A DNA stretch of 64,000 nt from an uncultured Photobacterium sp. Lineage in GTDB: Bacteria > Pseudomonadota > Gammaproteobacteria > Enterobacterales > Vibrionaceae. The notes under the pieces are model-generated. The model was given only the letters and a program-made list of their open reading frames with translations. It ran no database searches and was not told where the DNA came from. Below are positions 7,167-17,982 of the stretch, in pieces (the stretch's first letter is position 1; every line of letters starts with the position of its first letter). The stretch spans positions 1-64,000 of the forward strand of contig NZ_CANMZV010000014.1 in the NCBI RefSeq assembly GCF_947502415.1. The letters run 5' to 3'. A program made the position numbers and the translations under genes.

Positions 7167-8888
7167 ATGAAAAAGAAGTTGAAGCGGTTTTGCCTTACTG
7201 TGATTGTTCTTGTTGTTTCTTCGCCGGGATTGGCGGAAACCACATTGACCATTAAGGGGCTGAAAGGAAGTCTGCAAGAAAATGTCGAGGCTTATGTCTC
7301 GGCGATTCCTAAAGAAGATTACAGTATTTCGCTGCGTTTTCGTGAGCAGCTGGAAGAGGAAATCCGTGATGCATTAAAGGCGCTGGGACGCTATCAGCCA
7401 ACTTTTTCTTATCGTGTCGATAAAGATGGGGAGGAGACAAAGCTGAAGGTGACTGTTGATCCGGGGCCTAAAACGAAGATCGTCAAGAGTGATATCCAGA
7501 TCACCGGTATGGCCCAAGATGATCCTGATTTTATTGCGCTGGTCAGGAAAAGCGGCCTTGGCCTGGATAAAACGCTCAATCACGGTAAATATGAATCCTT
7601 CAAGTCATCTCTTCAAAGCCTTGCATTGCGTAAGGGCTATTTTGACGCTGAACTGAAAAAAAGCGAGTTAGCAGTTGTTCCTAGCCGTAATGAAGCCTTC
7701 ATCACTATCGAATATGCCGCCGGCACCCGTTACCGTTTTGGTGAGACTCTGTTTACCGGTAGCCAGATAGAAGAAGATCGCCTGCAATCACTGATCCCTT
7801 ACGAAGAAGGTGAGCCATACCTTGCATCAAGCTTGGGTGTATTCAACCAGCGGTTGTCCAATGTCGGCTGGTTTTCGTCGATTTTTGTCGGCGGTGATAT
7901 GGCAAATATTGAGGGCGATAAGATCCCCGTCAATGTGGTGGTTGAGCCTCAAGTCAGAAACCAGTTTGAAACTGGTATCGGTTATTCCACCGATACCGGG
8001 ATGCGATTGAAGTTTAATTGGCGTAAGCCCTGGTTTAACAGTCGCGGTCATAGCCTCAGTGTTAAAACTGAAATTTCTGAGGTCCAACCTAAGATCGAAG
8101 CAACTTATAAAATTCCTCTTGATGATGTATTGAATGATTACTACCAGGTAGTCGGCGGGATTCGTTATGTTGATAATCACGACACCATCAGCACCGAGAC
8201 AAGCATAGGTGTTGAACGTCACTGGCAACTGGAATCCGGCTGGAAGCGGGTCGCCTCTATCCGTTATCTTTACGAGAATTATAAGCAGGGGGCAGAAGAA
8301 GAAGGTGTACTCCGGATGGTATTGCCAGGGATCAGCTATAGCAAAACCCGCGCGCGAGGCGGAGCGATGCCGAGTTGGGGGGATAAACAACTGATCGCGG
8401 TTGAATATTCAGATCCAGCTATTGGCTCCGATACCCGCCTGGTCCGTTTTCGTGGACGCTCGGCCTGGATTCGAAGTGTCGGGAAGGATCATCGTGGATT
8501 ACTGAGGGTTGATGGTGGTGCCACCATTGCCGAAACAATTGAAGATGTACCACCGTCATTGCGCTTTTTTGCCGGGGGGGATAACAGTCTTCGGGGTTAT
8601 AGCTATGACTCTATTGGGCCGAGAGACAGTAAAGATGAGCTGCGAGGGGGGAAATATATGCTGACCTCGACACTGGAATATCAGTATCGCATTTATGGAG
8701 ACTGGTGGGCGGCGGCTTTCTATGATTATGGTTCGGCCTGGATTGATAGTCCCGACTGGCAACGGGGAACGGGGGGCGGCGTCCGTTGGGCGTCGCCAGT
8801 TGGACCTATCCGCCTGGATTTTGCATGGGGACTTGATAAGGCAACGGACAAGTTCCAGATCCACTTTATTTTGGGGCCTGAAATATGA
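7167..8888 (+). CDS. tamA: Outer-membrane assembly factor TamA
   Basis: 573 residues (E. coli 577). A signal peptide ending GLA (about 23 residues) precedes three POTRA domains (about 24-265) and a C-terminal Omp85 barrel with the conserved FFAGGDNSLRGYSYDSIGP lid-loop motif and a terminal beta signal. With TamB it forms the translocation and assembly module that moves proteins or phospholipids to the outer membrane. The stop overlaps the tamB start by 4 bases (ATGA). Confidence 0.95.
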   Translation: MKKKLKRFCLTVIVLVVSSPGLAETTLTIKGLKGSLQENVEAYVSAIPKEDYSISLRFREQLEEEIRDALKALGRYQPTFSYRVDKDGEETKLKVTVDPGPKTKIVKSDIQITGMAQDDPDFIALVRKSGLGLDKTLNHGKYESFKSSLQSLALRKGYFDAELKKSELAVVPSRNEAFITIEYAAGTRYRFGETLFTGSQIEEDRLQSLIPYEEGEPYLASSLGVFNQRLSNVGWFSSIFVGGDMANIEGDKIPVNVVVEPQVRNQFETGIGYSTDTGMRLKFNWRKPWFNSRGHSLSVKTEISEVQPKIEATYKIPLDDVLNDYYQVVGGIRYVDNHDTISTETSIGVERHWQLESGWKRVASIRYLYENYKQGAEEEGVLRMVLPGISYSKTRARGGAMPSWGDKQLIAVEYSDPAIGSDTRLVRFRGRSAWIRSVGKDHRGLLRVDGGATIAETIEDVPPSLRFFAGGDNSLRGYSYDSIGPRDSKDELRGGKYMLTSTLEYQYRIYGDWWAAAFYDYGSAWIDSPDWQRGTGGGVRWASPVGPIRLDFAWGLDKATDKFQIHFILGPEI

Positions 8889-11800
8889 TTTGGGTAAAGC
8901 GTATCTCATTAGGTCTGCTTGTCCTGCTATTGTGTTTGGTCATTGCTCTGGCGGTTCTGCTCTATACCCCTGCGGGGGTGAAAGTCGCTGTGTGGGGAGC
9001 TGAAAAGGCTTTACCTGCGTTATCTGTTACTAACACTTCCGGTAGTTTGTTGCGGGGGTTTGTTCTGGAGCAGGTTCGCTATCAGGACTCGCCGATTGAC
9101 CTGGCTGCCGACAGGCTTTCTCTGATCATTGATGACGCCTGCCTGCTGGAGCCTGCGGTTTGTGTTAAAGAGCTTGGGATTACGGGAGTTCGTTTTGCTA
9201 TGCCCGAGCTCCCGCTTGTATCACCTTCATCACCGGAACCAGAAGCCTCTGAGGCTGATAATGAACCTGTAACAGAGATTGCGATGCCGGTACCTATCCG
9301 GGTGGTGCGTCTTCGTCTGGATGACATCGGGCTGGATATTCTGGGTAATCAAATCAACTGGCAGCAGTTCTCGACTGCCGCAGAAATGACTGACAGTCAT
9401 CTGATCCTCAAACCAACAGATTGGCAGGGGATAGCTCTCACACTTGCTCCGGCCACCCCGGAAGATAACCCGCCACCATCCGCAGAATCGAATGGCAGTG
9501 AACCGCTTGTTATGCCGGAAGTTGTGCTGCCTTTATCCGTAGATATTCAGCGGTTTACAGTTAAAGATTTCAAGCTGAATGGTGAAGTGCCTCAGCAAGT
9601 GGCGTTGTTGGATCTGGTGGGAACCGCCGAACGTAGCGATGTGACGCTGAGTAAACTGGTGCTGGATATCCCACAGGCTAAGCTGGATGCCAGTGGCGAA
9701 GTGTCATTATCCGGCGATTATCCGCTGACTCTTAATGCCATGGTGGATATTGAAATGGCACCGTTACAGGGACATCAGCTTGCGTTAAAGGCTGATGGTT
9801 CTGTTGCTACATTATCTTTGGATGCTAGCCTGAAAGGAAAACTGGATGCCCTGTTGAGTGGGCAGCTCTCGCCACTTGATCCGCAACTGCCATTTGATCT
9901 TCGTTTGTCGAGTAATCACCTTCAGTGGCCTGTTGACAATAAACCGGAGTTTGAAATTTCTGATACCAAGATCACAGCGGCAGGTAATCTTCAGGGCTAC
10001 CAGTTTGAAGCGATAACCAAGGTCGATGGTGTTCCAATGCCGCCAGTGGCCGCCAAGCTAAAGGGGAAGGGGGATTTAACCCAGGTCGCACTTAACAGGC
10101 TAGTGGTTGATTCGCTGGGCGGTCAGGTTACCGGGAAAGCTAAGGCTAGCTGGAAAGATTTGGTTAACTGGCAGGGAGAGTTGGAGTTCAATCATATTCA
10201 GCCGGGATTAGAGTGGCCTGAAGCCAAAGGGGATCTTAGCGGTAAGCTGAGAACGTCCGGTGGGTTAATCCAAAAAGGAGGCTGGTTCGTTAAGTTGCCG
10301 GAGCTCGATATTGACGGTGTGGTGCTGGATAAAACCTTTACGCTGAAAGGTCAGCTGGACGCCTCCGATCGAGCCGGAAAGGGAGATATTAAGCTGGCAA
10401 CGGAGCGACTTCGGTTACAGCACGGACCAAATGGTCTGACGGCAAAAGGGACATTGAATAAAGTCTGGGCGTTGACGGCGCAGGTGAATGCACCTGATTT
10501 GGCGCAATCATTGCCGGGATTGAGAGGCAAGGTTCAGGGCGACCTGGAACTGAGTGGCAAGATGACCGAGCCGGATATTCGCCTGCAGTTGGACGGTGAG
10601 AGCCTGGGGTGGCAGGAACAGGCATCACTGCAGCGTTTTGTACTGAAAGGGCGGGTCACACCGCTGCCAGAGCTGAAGGCTGATATTAACCTGACTGCGG
10701 CTGACGGGGAATTTGATGACTTCAAGCTGGGTAAGCTGGCGCTGGTTTTTAAAGGCTCAGAATCGAAGCATAATTTGTCTCTGGACATGGATGCCGAGCC
10801 TGTCAGTGCCGAGCTTAGCTTGGCCGGTAAGCTGGATCGTAAGACAGGTTGGCAGGGAATCCTGCAGAAGGGTGTCTTTGAAACTGAAGTGGGGCTGTGG
10901 CGTTTGAATCGTCCGACCAAGCTTGGGTATGGTTTTAAAAATCAACTGGCTAATGTTGACCGACACTGTTGGGAGCAGAAAGGTGCCTCCCTGTGTCTGA
11001 TTGAAGCTTTAGAAGCCGGGACATCAGGGCATGCAAAAGTGGCGGTCAACAATTTTGATTTTGACCTGATTGCACCTTACATGCCGGAGGCCATAGAGCT
11101 TCGCGGAGAACTTGGTGCCAATCTGGAGGCGACCTGGACCTCAGGTGCTTCCCCTTATCTAAAAGCCAGGATCACTTTGCCTGAAGGTGAGGTAAGCCAG
11201 CAGGACGATTCCGAGGCCAAACCATTAAAAGTGGGATGGGATCAGATAACGCTGAATGCAGAGATGAAGCAGGGTGTGCTGAATGCCGACTGGCTCATCA
11301 GCATAAGAAATAACGGCGATGTGTCGGGACGGGCTCGCGTAACCCAACTGACCGGTGAGCAGCAGTTAGCGGCAAACCTGAATATTGATCGTATGACGCT
11401 GGGGGTCCTTGAACCTCTGGTGAAGGGTTACCACCATTTTGATGGTGAGGTGGATGCGAATCTTGAGGTGAGCGGCCTGGTGATGCATCCGGCAGTAACC
11501 GGTTTGCTGAGGGTGACTAAGATTGAAGCGTTAGGCCGTCAGGTTCCGCTGGATGTCGAACAGGCAGATATTTCTGCGACGTTTAAGGGATATACTGCGA
11601 CCGTCAGCGGCGATATTGTCACACCGGATGGCATGTTGCGACTTAAAGGTGATGCGGACTGGAAAGAGCTGGAAAACTGGAAAAGCCAGCTGAGGATTAA
11701 TGGCAAGGAGCTGGAGCTTCATATGCCACCGCTGTTGGCTATGAAAGTCACCCCGGATCTGACAATTAAGGCATCGCCTAAATATGCCGAAATCACCGGG

Positions 11801-12643
11801 AGTGTGGCGATTCCATGGGGGCGGATCACTGTCGATCAGCTTCCGGAATCTGCGGTATCCGTGTCGGACGATGAAGTTCTGCTGACCGGCGATTTGCAGC
11901 CAATCGAAGATGAGCCCGTCATTCCGTTTGAAGTGAAAACCAATGTGCAGGTTAAGATTGGTGATGATGTCAAGCTGTCGGCTTTCGGTCTGAAGTCGGA
12001 ATTAATTGGTGGGCTAAATGTACGCCAACGGGATAAAGGGCCGATGGTATACGGTGAGGTGAACCTGCAAAAAGGTACTTATCGTTCATTTGGCCAGGAG
12101 CTGGTGATACGCAAAGGGCAGATCCTGTTTAATGGCCCGGCAGATCAGCCTTACCTGGCCATTGAGGCAATTCGGGATCCGGATAATGTCGAGGATGATG
12201 TGATTGCCGGCATTCGGGTCAATGGCCCAGCGGATGAACCATCGGTGGAAATATTCTCAGATCCCGCTATGGCACAACAAAATGCGTTGTCTTATCTGCT
12301 GCGAGGTAAAAACCTCGATAGTGAGTCGGCTAATAGTGGCGATGCGATGACCACGGCATTGATCAGCATGGGACTGGCCCGAAGCGGTAAGCTGGTGGGT
12401 GATGTTGGTGAAGCGTTTGGTGTACAGGATTTAGCGTTGGATACCACTGGCTCGGGTCAGGATTCACAGGTGACCATCAGTGGTTATATCGCGCCGGGCT
12501 TACAGGTGAAATACGGGGTCGGGATCTTTGATTCGATCGGTGAATTCACTGTGCGCTATCGTCTTATGAAAGATCTGTATGTGGAGGTGGTCTCCGGCCT
12601 GGATAGTGCTGCCGACTTGCTGTATCAGTTTGAAATTAAATAG
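8885..12643 (+). CDS. tamB: Translocation and assembly module protein TamB
   Basis: 1252 residues (E. coli 1259). A single N-terminal inner-membrane helix (about 7-26) anchors a very long beta-taco body of repetitive beta strands, and the C-terminal DUF490 domain (last ~300 residues) contacts TamA. An Asp/Glu/Pro-rich insertion at about residues 112-135 (SPSSPEPEASEADNEP) and another at about 195-210 look disordered. AsmA-like proteins of this type are thought to carry phospholipid across the periplasm. The frame overlaps tamA by 4 bases and runs into ytfP after 12 bases. Confidence 0.95.
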   Translation: MIWVKRISLGLLVLLLCLVIALAVLLYTPAGVKVAVWGAEKALPALSVTNTSGSLLRGFVLEQVRYQDSPIDLAADRLSLIIDDACLLEPAVCVKELGITGVRFAMPELPLVSPSSPEPEASEADNEPVTEIAMPVPIRVVRLRLDDIGLDILGNQINWQQFSTAAEMTDSHLILKPTDWQGIALTLAPATPEDNPPPSAESNGSEPLVMPEVVLPLSVDIQRFTVKDFKLNGEVPQQVALLDLVGTAERSDVTLSKLVLDIPQAKLDASGEVSLSGDYPLTLNAMVDIEMAPLQGHQLALKADGSVATLSLDASLKGKLDALLSGQLSPLDPQLPFDLRLSSNHLQWPVDNKPEFEISDTKITAAGNLQGYQFEAITKVDGVPMPPVAAKLKGKGDLTQVALNRLVVDSLGGQVTGKAKASWKDLVNWQGELEFNHIQPGLEWPEAKGDLSGKLRTSGGLIQKGGWFVKLPELDIDGVVLDKTFTLKGQLDASDRAGKGDIKLATERLRLQHGPNGLTAKGTLNKVWALTAQVNAPDLAQSLPGLRGKVQGDLELSGKMTEPDIRLQLDGESLGWQEQASLQRFVLKGRVTPLPELKADINLTAADGEFDDFKLGKLALVFKGSESKHNLSLDMDAEPVSAELSLAGKLDRKTGWQGILQKGVFETEVGLWRLNRPTKLGYGFKNQLANVDRHCWEQKGASLCLIEALEAGTSGHAKVAVNNFDFDLIAPYMPEAIELRGELGANLEATWTSGASPYLKARITLPEGEVSQQDDSEAKPLKVGWDQITLNAEMKQGVLNADWLISIRNNGDVSGRARVTQLTGEQQLAANLNIDRMTLGVLEPLVKGYHHFDGEVDANLEVSGLVMHPAVTGLLRVTKIEALGRQVPLDVEQADISATFKGYTATVSGDIVTPDGMLRLKGDADWKELENWKSQLRINGKELELHMPPLLAMKVTPDLTIKASPKYAEITGSVAIPWGRITVDQLPESAVSVSDDEVLLTGDLQPIEDEPVIPFEVKTNVQVKIGDDVKLSAFGLKSELIGGLNVRQRDKGPMVYGEVNLQKGTYRSFGQELVIRKGQILFNGPADQPYLAIEAIRDPDNVEDDVIAGIRVNGPADEPSVEIFSDPAMAQQNALSYLLRGKNLDSESANSGDAMTTALISMGLARSGKLVGDVGEAFGVQDLALDTTGSGQDSQVTISGYIAPGLQVKYGVGIFDSIGEFTVRYRLMKDLYVEVVSGLDSAADLLYQFEIK

Positions 12644-12655
12644 GCGGGTTTTGCC

Positions 12656-13006
12656 ATGACTCGAGTGTTTGTTTATGGCACGTTGCGGGCAGGAGAGTCG
12701 AACCATCACTTCCTCCGTCAAGCCTCTCTGCTCGGGCCCGCCAGGCTGACATGTGGTTTTTGGCTGTATGATCTCGGCCTCTATCCGGCAGCGGTAAAAT
12801 GCCGGGATGAAAGCAGGCCTCTGGTGGGGGAAGTGTATGAAATTGATGACGATATGTTTGCGGCGCTCGATGAGCTGGAAGAGTATCCGCAAGAGTATAC
12901 CCGCGAGTTGGTAGAAACTGACTATGGGCAGGCTTGGATCTACTTATATCGCTTATCTGTTTCGCAGCTTCCGGAAATCAGAAGTGGTGATTGGTGCCAG
13001 AAGTAA
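12656..13006 (+). CDS. ytfP: YtfP, gamma-glutamylcyclotransferase-fold protein
   Basis: 116 residues. The N-terminal VYGTLRAGESNHHFL is the substrate-loop motif of the GGCT/BtrG fold, and an acidic residue in the ALDELEEYP region is the usual catalytic Glu. The actual substrate is unknown in this subfamily. It follows tamB by 12 bases, as in E. coli, so it is likely the last gene of a tamA-tamB-ytfP operon. Confidence 0.9.
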   Translation: MTRVFVYGTLRAGESNHHFLRQASLLGPARLTCGFWLYDLGLYPAAVKCRDESRPLVGEVYEIDDDMFAALDELEEYPQEYTRELVETDYGQAWIYLYRLSVSQLPEIRSGDWCQK

Positions 13007-13039
13007 GAAAACAAAGGGGGGGAAGTTGGACTTGATGAT

Positions 13040-13420
13040 TTATTTGTTCAGAGCTGCCGGCATACTTGTCTGGAGAGTTTCATAGCTCTCACCGTTATAG
13101 ATGTGCTTATAACCCAGTTCAGCAATAGCATTTTCTGCTATCTCAGAGCGGCGGCCGGAGCGGCAATAGATAAAAATAGGCTGGGTTTTATCTTTCGCGA
13201 AAGTGGTCAGTTTACTGATATCTTGGTGGGGAATATTGATGGCTTGAGGTAAATGACCTGTTATAAATTCCTCATTGGTTCTGACATCAATGATCAGTGG
13301 TTGCCCTGGTGGGTATTGTTGGAATTCCTGCCAAAATTGTTCGGGAGTGACGACTTCTGCCTGAGCGGAGAAGGCAAATAGGAAACTAAATAGCAGAGGT
13401 TGACTTAAAATGCTTCGCAT
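13040..13420 (-). CDS. Periplasmic rhodanese-like protein
   Basis: 126 residues with a signal peptide ending SAQA (about residue 21) and one rhodanese domain: IIDVRTNEEF (about 43-52), GHLPQAINIPH (55-65) and the active-site loop CRSGRR, with Cys86 as the sulfur-accepting residue. It resembles single-domain exported rhodaneses such as PspE. The physiological sulfur acceptor is unknown. It is convergent with ytfP, and its start codon has only a weak ribosome site. Confidence 0.85.
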   Translation of the reverse strand: MRSILSQPLLFSFLFAFSAQAEVVTPEQFWQEFQQYPPGQPLIIDVRTNEEFITGHLPQAINIPHQDISKLTTFAKDKTQPIFIYCRSGRRSEIAENAIAELGYKHIYNGESYETLQTSMPAALNK

Positions 13421-13451
13421 ATTGCTTTGTTAGCCTTTTATTTTATGGCCA

Positions 13452-13480
13452 TCGCTCCCGGGCCCAATACCAGGGAGCGA
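13452..13480 (-). terminator. Possible hairpin terminator after ppa
   Basis: Inverted repeat TCGCTCCC/GGGAGCGA with a 13-base loop, 30 bases beyond the ppa stop. It is followed on the minus strand by a mixed A/T stretch and not a T run, so termination strength is uncertain. Confidence 0.4.
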
Positions 13481-13509
13481 AGCTTATATTTCAGAAGATT
13501 ATATTTCAG

Positions 13510-14040
13510 TTACTTCTCTTGTTCCCGCTTATACGAAGCCAGGATTTCTTCTTTTGCTGCTGCGGCATCTTCCCAACCATCCACTTTTACCCATTTTCCC
13601 GCTTCCAGTTCTTTGTAACGCTCAAAGAAATGGGTGATTTGTGCTTTGAGTAGTTCTGGAAGATCACCGATGTCCTGGATGTGGTCATACTCTTTGCTTA
13701 GTTTGCTGTGTGGGACAGCGACGACTTTGGCATCCTCACCTGATTCATCACTCATTTTGAGTACACCGACTGGGCGACAACGGATCACTGAGCCTGGTTG
13801 TAGCGGATAAGGAGTTGGAACTAATACATCAACCGGATCGCCATCAAGTGAGAGAGTATGGTTTACATAGCCATAGTTGCATGGGTAAAACATTGGCGTT
13901 GCCATGAAACGGTCAACAAAGACGGCACCGGTGTCTTTGTCAATTTCATACTTGATAGGATCAGCATTGGCCGGTATCTCAATAACAACATAGATATCTT
14001 CAGGGATGTCCTTTCCTGCAGGGACCTGATTAAGGCTCAT
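13510..14040 (-). CDS. ppa: Inorganic pyrophosphatase
   Basis: 176 residues, the standard length for family I soluble pyrophosphatase. The signature DGDPVDVLV (about 66-74) provides metal-binding aspartates, and [15 protein letters not shown] marks the C-terminus. It hydrolyses PPi to drive biosynthesis forward. AAGGAAG stands 7 bases before ATG 14040. Confidence 0.96.
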   Translation of the reverse strand: MSLNQVPAGKDIPEDIYVVIEIPANADPIKYEIDKDTGAVFVDRFMATPMFYPCNYGYVNHTLSLDGDPVDVLVPTPYPLQPGSVIRCRPVGVLKMSDESGEDAKVVAVPHSKLSKEYDHIQDIGDLPELLKAQITHFFERYKELEAGKWVKVDGWEDAAAAKEEILASYKREQEK

Positions 14041-14176
14041 GATGTCTTCCTTATTGGTAAGTTAACTAATTGTTGATGATGTGAGAAATTATAATACCAA
14101 CTTCGTTAACGGGTTGTCTATTTTGTAACCTGTGTCATTGAGCAAGAGGGGATGGGGTTGGAAAGAGTGGCTGATA

Positions 14177-14205
14177 AAAAACAGGCTGCCGGAGCAGCCT
14201 GTTGG
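14177..14205 (-). terminator. Terminator of fbp
   Basis: Stem AACAGGCTGC/GCAGCCTGTT around a short loop. On the minus strand it leads straight into six T residues, just past the fbp stop. Confidence 0.9.
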
Positions 14206-14212
14206 TGAGTGG

Positions 14213-15229
14213 TTACTCACCGTCTGGGAAGGTTTCGAGGAAGCTTTCTACCTTGCGAACCATATTGGTTGAGCCAACAAAGAACGGTACTCGCTGGTGG
14301 AGTTCAGTCGGTTTTAGATCCATGATGCGGATTTTGCCATCGGAAGCTGAACCGCCAGCCTGTTCAATCAGGAAGGCCATCGGGTTGCACTCATACAGCA
14401 GGCGTAGCTTGCCCTTTGGGTGGGTCGCTGTGCTTGGGTACAGGTAGATACCGCCTTTAAGCAGGTTACGGTGGAAGTCTGCAACTAAAGAGCCAATGTA
14501 GCGGGAGGTATACGGGCGATTATCTTCCGGCGCATTTTCCTGACAGAACTTGATGTACTTTTTCACCCCCATCGGGAAGCGGATATAGTTACCTTCGTTG
14601 ATCGAGTAGATCTGGCCGTCTTCCGGGATCCGCATGTTTTCGTGGGAGAGACAGAATACGCCCAGCGAAGGATCATAAGTAAAGCCATGGACTCCGTTGC
14701 CGGTGGTGTATACCAGCATGGTCGATGAGCCGTAAATGATATAGCCGGCTGCTACTTGTCGGTGTCCGGGTTGAAGGAAATCTTCCTGCGTTGGTGGAGT
14801 GCCAACCGGTGATACCCGGCGGTAAATCGAGAAGATAGTACCAACGGAAACGTTTACGTCAATATTCGAAGAACCATCCAGTGGATCCATCAAAACGACG
14901 TATTTCGCGTTACGGTTGAGCTCTTTATTGAAGGCGACTGCCTCGTCTTCTTCTTCACTGGCGACACCGCATACCTGATCTCGGGCTTCCAGGGCAGCTT
15001 TGAATTTTTCATTGGCGTAGACATCAAGCTTTTGCTGTTCTTCTCCTTGAACATTCTGGCCGCCAACCGAGCCGGTAATATCAACCAGCCCTGCTTTGTT
15101 GATTTCGCGGTTGACGATCTTAGCCGCCAGTTTGATTGAGCCAAGCAGAGAGGAAAGCTCGCCGCTGGCATGGGGGAAGTCGGTCTGTTTCTCGACAATG
15201 AACTCACCCAGGGTTCTAATATCGGGCAT
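14213..15229 (-). CDS. fbp: Fructose-1,6-bisphosphatase class 1
   Basis: 338 residues from ATG 15229, which has AAGGA at a 6-base spacing; an upstream ATG at 15247 would add six residues. The metal/substrate motif [12 protein letters not shown] (about residues 111-122) is intact, and [15 protein letters not shown] near the C-terminus is the class 1 signature. It carries out the committed step of gluconeogenesis. Divergent from mpl, with a 207-base shared promoter region. Confidence 0.96.
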   Translation of the reverse strand: MPDIRTLGEFIVEKQTDFPHASGELSSLLGSIKLAAKIVNREINKAGLVDITGSVGGQNVQGEEQQKLDVYANEKFKAALEARDQVCGVASEEEDEAVAFNKELNRNAKYVVLMDPLDGSSNIDVNVSVGTIFSIYRRVSPVGTPPTQEDFLQPGHRQVAAGYIIYGSSTMLVYTTGNGVHGFTYDPSLGVFCLSHENMRIPEDGQIYSINEGNYIRFPMGVKKYIKFCQENAPEDNRPYTSRYIGSLVADFHRNLLKGGIYLYPSTATHPKGKLRLLYECNPMAFLIEQAGGSASDGKIRIMDLKPTELHQRVPFFVGSTNMVRKVESFLETFPDGE

Positions 15230-15436
15230 ATACAATCCTTGCATCATGTTGTCATTGGGGCAGTTAAGTCAGGTACAATGTCTCTAACGGACCATTTCAG
15301 TACCAAGTTTGGCTTTGTAGCCTGTTATTGTGTGTACAATTTGCGTATAAAGAATTGTATATAAAGATCTTTTTTATGGTACTGAAGTAACCAGTAAGCG
15401 TGAAATTAACAGAATTAAACCAGTGAGCCGACAGTT

Positions 15437-16804
15437 ATGCATATCCATATTCTAGGAATTTGCGGCACATTTATGGGCGGAGCTGCGATTCTTGCTCGCC
15501 AGTTAGGCCATAAAGTGACGGGCTGTGATGCCAATGTATATCCCCCGATGAGCACCTTGCTTGAATCTCAAGGTATTGAAATTATTCAAGGTTACGATCC
15601 TTCACAATTAAATCCTGCACCGGACCTGGTGGTTGTTGGCAATGCCATGAGCCGCGGTAACCCTTGTGTGGAGTATGTGCTGAACAATAACTTGCGCTAT
15701 ACCTCCGGACCGCAATGGCTGCAGGAAATTCTGCTCCATGATCGCTGGGTGCTCGCAGTGGCCGGCACCCACGGTAAGACAACGACGGCCAGTATGCTGG
15801 CATGGATTCTGGAAGATTGTGGTTATCAGCCAGGGTTTCTGGTTGGCGGTGTGCTTGGAAACTTCGGTGTTTCTGCACGGTTAGGTGAAAGTATGTTCTT
15901 TGTCGTTGAGGCGGACGAATACGATAGCGCTTTTTTCGATAAGCGTTCGAAGTTTGTTCATTATCGACCACGAACATTGGTGATCAACAATCTTGAGTTC
16001 GATCACGCAGATATTTTCGATGATTTGAAAGCGATCCAGCGTCAGTTCCACCATCTGGTGCGGACTGTGCCGGGTAATGGTCGGATCCTGGCACCGAATA
16101 ATGTCGATAATGTGCAGCAAACCTTGGATATGGGATGCTGGAGTGAACTCGAATACACAGGAGAGGACGGCCATTGGCAGGCTTGTAAGTTGGTTGAGGA
16201 TGGCAGTCAGTTTGACATTTTCTTAGATGGCAAGCAGGTTGGTACGGTTCGCTGGGAGCTGGTGGGTGATCACAATGTTAGTAATGCTCTAATGGCTATT
16301 GCGGCGGCCCGCCATGTGGGTGTGACGCCGGATTTAGCCTGTGAGTCTCTTGGAAAATTTATCAATACCAAGCGCCGTCTGGAGTTGAAAGGTGAGCAAA
16401 ACGGCATCCGGGTTTATGATGATTTTGCCCATCATCCGACAGCGGTTGAGCTAACACTGGGTGGCTTACGTGCCAAAGTGGGGAGTGAGCGTATTTTAGC
16501 AGTGCTGGAGCCGCGTTCGAATACCATGAAGCTGGGAGTTCATAAGCAGGATTTGGCCCCGGCTTTACGGGCTGCGGACGAGGTCTTTATTTACCAGCCG
16601 GATAATATTCCATGGTCGGTTGATGAGATTGCGAAGGCGTGTACCCAGCTGGCGGTAACGGATACTGATTTGGACAAGCTGGTGATGAAAATCGTTGCGG
16701 CGGCTCGTCCGGGAGATAATATCCTGGTGATGAGCAACGGTGGGTTCGGTGGTATTCATGACAAGCTGTTGGCAGCATTGGCGCAGTCGGAAGGTGATAA
16801 GTAG
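15437..16804 (+). CDS. mpl: UDP-N-acetylmuramate:L-Ala-gamma-D-Glu-meso-DAP ligase
   Basis: 455 residues with Mur ligase architecture. An N-terminal Rossmann part ([11 protein letters not shown]) precedes the ATP-binding loop [10 protein letters not shown] (about 113-122) and the C-terminal ligase domain ([24 protein letters not shown]). Mpl attaches recycled murein tripeptide to UDP-MurNAc. The gene order fbp/mpl divergent is the enterobacterial one; ubiX follows after one base. Confidence 0.95.
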   Translation: MHIHILGICGTFMGGAAILARQLGHKVTGCDANVYPPMSTLLESQGIEIIQGYDPSQLNPAPDLVVVGNAMSRGNPCVEYVLNNNLRYTSGPQWLQEILLHDRWVLAVAGTHGKTTTASMLAWILEDCGYQPGFLVGGVLGNFGVSARLGESMFFVVEADEYDSAFFDKRSKFVHYRPRTLVINNLEFDHADIFDDLKAIQRQFHHLVRTVPGNGRILAPNNVDNVQQTLDMGCWSELEYTGEDGHWQACKLVEDGSQFDIFLDGKQVGTVRWELVGDHNVSNALMAIAAARHVGVTPDLACESLGKFINTKRRLELKGEQNGIRVYDDFAHHPTAVELTLGGLRAKVGSERILAVLEPRSNTMKLGVHKQDLAPALRAADEVFIYQPDNIPWSVDEIAKACTQLAVTDTDLDKLVMKIVAAARPGDNILVMSNGGFGGIHDKLLAALAQSEGDK

Positions 16805-16805
16805 C

Positions 16806-17423
16806 ATGTCAGATAAGCGAATTACTCTTGCCTGGACAGGTGCCTCCGGGGCGCCTTATGGGCTGCGTTTGCTGGAGTGTTTGTTGGCGGCAGATTATCA
16901 GGTGTACTTGCTGATTTCATCTGCGGCACGGGTGGTACTGGCGACGGAACATGGCTTAAAGCTACCATCAGGTCCGGATGCAGCGAAGCAGGCATTGGTT
17001 GAACACCTGAATTGTGATGCTAGTAATCTGAAGGTTTGCGGCAAGGAAGACTGGTTCTCTCCTGTAGCATCCGGTTCGGCGGCACCGAAACAGATGGTGG
17101 TATGTCCTTGCTCGGCTGGTACGCTGGCATCGGTCGCACATGGGATGTCTGATAATTTGCTGGAGCGAGCGGCGGATGTTGTCCTCAAAGAGCGTGGGCA
17201 GTTGCTGATGGTGGTGCGTGAGACGCCATTTTCGACCCTACATCTGGAAAATATGCTCAAGTTGTCGAAGATGGGGGTGACGATTATGCCTGCGGCACCT
17301 GGTTTTTATCATCAGCCTGAAAACATTGAAGATCTTGTTGATTTCATGGTCGCACGGATCCTGGACCATCTGGGTGTCGAGCAGGGATTGGTTCCTCGCT
17401 GGGGCTATGATCAGCGCCGATAA
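16806..17423 (+). CDS. ubiX: Flavin prenyltransferase UbiX
   Basis: 205 residues starting [19 protein letters not shown]; the GASG-type loop binds FMN. Later motifs [13 protein letters not shown] and [14 protein letters not shown] are typical of the family, which makes prenylated FMN for the decarboxylase UbiD in ubiquinone synthesis. Its ATG follows the mpl stop directly, so the two are coupled. Confidence 0.95.
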   Translation: MSDKRITLAWTGASGAPYGLRLLECLLAADYQVYLLISSAARVVLATEHGLKLPSGPDAAKQALVEHLNCDASNLKVCGKEDWFSPVASGSAAPKQMVVCPCSAGTLASVAHGMSDNLLERAADVVLKERGQLLMVVRETPFSTLHLENMLKLSKMGVTIMPAAPGFYHQPENIEDLVDFMVARILDHLGVEQGLVPRWGYDQRR

Positions 17424-17449
17424 CTGCTTATTAGTAAACAGATACAAGG

Positions 17450-17474
17450 AAGCCCGCGTTTTGCGGGCTTCTTT
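17450..17474 (+). terminator. Terminator between ubiX and the usp gene
   Basis: Stem AAGCCCGC/GCGGGCTT with a GTTTT loop followed by CTTTATGTTT. It lies between convergent genes and is better placed for the rightward ubiX transcript. Confidence 0.75.
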
Positions 17475-17491
17475 ATGTTTGGGTCTATGAA

Positions 17492-17944
17492 CTATTCGTC
17501 GTTCAGGTAAGCCTGAGGCTTGATCACTAATACATTGACGGGGGAGTTTTCTACCACTTTGGATGCCACAGAGCCCAGCATGACTTTATCCAACCTGGAG
17601 CGTTTGTGGCTTGGCAGGATGATCAAATCAGCGCCAATTCTTGCGGCATTTTCTAAGATTGTCGCCCAGGGCTTTCCTTCCGTAATGTGTTGGTGGTGAA
17701 CAATTTGTTCCGGGATATGCTTAGTGGCAAATACCTTTAACTGGTGCTGGGCATCTTGCATCATTTTCCGCGCCGCATCCTTGGGGAAATAGCTTGATAC
17801 CATAGACATGTGAATGCCGGGTAAGACATAGAGCAGGTGGATAGTGGCATTGGCGTACTTGGCATGCCAGACCGCTTGCTCAACAGCTTTGTCTGCAAAT
17901 CCCTCTTCACTCAGATCAACGGGCACTAAAATCTGTTTATACAT
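17492..17944 (-). CDS. Universal stress protein (UspA family), TRAP-associated
   Basis: 150 residues, one Usp domain. The N-terminal ILVPVDLSEEG is typical. The C-terminal nucleotide-loop region reads SHKRSRLDKVMLGSVAS, in which the first glycines of the usual G-x2-G-x9-G(S/T) motif are not obvious, so ATP binding is uncertain. It lies 38 bases after the fused TRAP permease on the same strand. In Halomonas a Usp protein, TeaD, encoded with the ectoine TRAP transporter modulates uptake; a similar role here is an inference from context. Confidence 0.9.
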   Translation of the reverse strand: MYKQILVPVDLSEEGFADKAVEQAVWHAKYANATIHLLYVLPGIHMSMVSSYFPKDAARKMMQDAQHQLKVFATKHIPEQIVHHQHITEGKPWATILENAARIGADLIILPSHKRSRLDKVMLGSVASKVVENSPVNVLVIKPQAYLNDE

Positions 17945-17982
17945 ATTATTCTCTTTAGTTTAGAAAGGGAGAGAGGCTCTCC